NCBI RefSeq assembly: GCF_040049195.1
Contig: NZ_JBDZDL010000001.1
Length of the DNA stretch: 64,000 nt
Source of the DNA: NCEH01 sp040049195
GTDB lineage: Bacteria > Pseudomonadota > Alphaproteobacteria > Rhizobiales > Xanthobacteraceae
Reading direction: 5' to 3' (one strand)
Numbering within the stretch: position 1 is the stretch's first letter; every line of letters starts with the position of its first letter. The position numbers and the translations under genes are program-made. This document shows positions 63,762-64,000 of this stretch, in pieces. Below the pieces are notes generated by a model. The model did not search any database. It saw nothing but the letters and a program-made list of their open reading frames with translations, and was not told the DNA's origin.

Positions 63762-64000
63762 ATGGACGCGCCTGCTCAAAACGACCCGCACGGGCAAAGC
63801 CAGGGGCCGGCGCTGCGCCTCTCCGTGGTGGTCGCCGCGCTGGTGGCGGCGCTGGTGGGGTTCGGCGGCACGGTGCCCCTGGTTCTGTCCGCGGCGGTGG
63901 TCCTGGGCGCGACGCCCGAGCAGACCGCATCCTGGGTTGCCGCCGTGTGCCTTGGGGCAGCGGGAAGCACGCTCTATCTCAGTCTGCGCCATCGCATGCC
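63762..64000 (+). CDS. benE: BenE-family benzoate/proton symporter, 5' part only
   Basis: The first 79 codons lie in the window and the gene runs off the right edge. The visible sequence ALRLSVVVAALVAALVGFGG, TVPLVLSAAVVLGATPEQTA and SWVAAVCLGAAGSTLYLSL, then RHRM, matches the N-terminus of BenE-type transporters (two hydrophobic helices with VGFGGT and ATPEQTASWVAA). The substrate is probably benzoate or a similar aromatic acid. It starts 8 bases after the beta-lactamase stop, so the two may be co-transcribed. Confidence 0.8.
   Translation, partial: MDAPAQNDPHGQSQGPALRLSVVVAALVAALVGFGGTVPLVLSAAVVLGATPEQTASWVAAVCLGAAGSTLYLSLRHRM

Overview
The window is one 64 kb stretch of a high-GC alphaproteobacterial chromosome. 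Gene content and protein style (CbtBA behind a cobalamin riboswitch, ModE/Mop, NnrU, PmtA-type methyltransferase, a split-free GalE/GalU pair, tandem Liv and TRAP transporters) suggest Hyphomicrobiales, most likely a Xanthobacteraceae relative (Xanthobacter, Azorhizobium, Ancylobacter or Starkeya). That placement is inference. A perfect 16-bp parS site at 26259-26274 suggests the window lies in the origin-proximal part of the chromosome. No CRISPR array, insertion sequence, phage or integrase gene was seen.

Layout. 1-7.2 kb: a membrane TPR protein, an omega-aminotransferase, a tiny DUF3309 protein, an aminopeptidase P and a membrane GGDEF diguanylate cyclase. 7.4-19.9 kb, all on the minus strand: a composite exopolysaccharide locus, the most unusual part of the window. 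It encodes a BcsB-like periplasmic subunit, an NfrB-like glycosyltransferase with C-terminal MshEN-type c-di-GMP domains, AlgF-, AlgI- and two AlgJ/AlgX-like O-acetylation proteins, and a large NfrA-like TPR/outer-membrane protein. The diguanylate cyclase follows directly. 20.5-24.0 kb: tRNA-Gly(CCC) and a molybdate regulon (modE without its sensor domain, modABC, stand-alone mop) with two ModE-type boxes. 24.1-26.0 kb: a CobC-like phosphatase and cbtBA under a cobalamin riboswitch. 26.0-34.1 kb: parS, a MarR-like regulator, a TRAP transporter (dctPQM) and a divergent fused 5-oxoprolinase/hydantoinase. 34.3-41.4 kb: a c'-like cytochrome, a Liv-type ABC transporter with a fused LivH-LivM permease, a cysteine-rich secreted protein and a lytic transglycosylase. 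41.5-53.2 kb: mainly housekeeping genes (galE, galU, pmtA-like, pyrF, dapB, gpmA) with several membrane or enzyme genes and an L,D-transpeptidase. 53.5-59.3 kb: an ArsR-methyltransferase fusion with metF and metH. 59.4-64 kb: guaB, nnrU, panB, a class D beta-lactamase and the start of a BenE-type transporter.

How the genes fit together. The polysaccharide locus looks like a self-contained c-di-GMP-gated machine: cyclase, synthase with its own sensor, periplasmic guide, acetylation module and export protein. GalE and GalU elsewhere in the window can supply UDP-sugars. Cobalt uptake, the CobC-like phosphatase and the riboswitch link to the B12-dependent methionine synthase MetH, whose operon starts with a likely methionine-cycle repressor. 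Molybdate import is probably controlled by ModE acting at the modA-mop intergenic boxes. The TRAP transporter and oxoprolinase share a divergent control region with a clear palindrome.

Limits. All calls come from reading the sequence and translations; no database or alignment was run. Start sites were chosen from ribosome-binding sites, gene overlaps and signal peptides, and several are uncertain.
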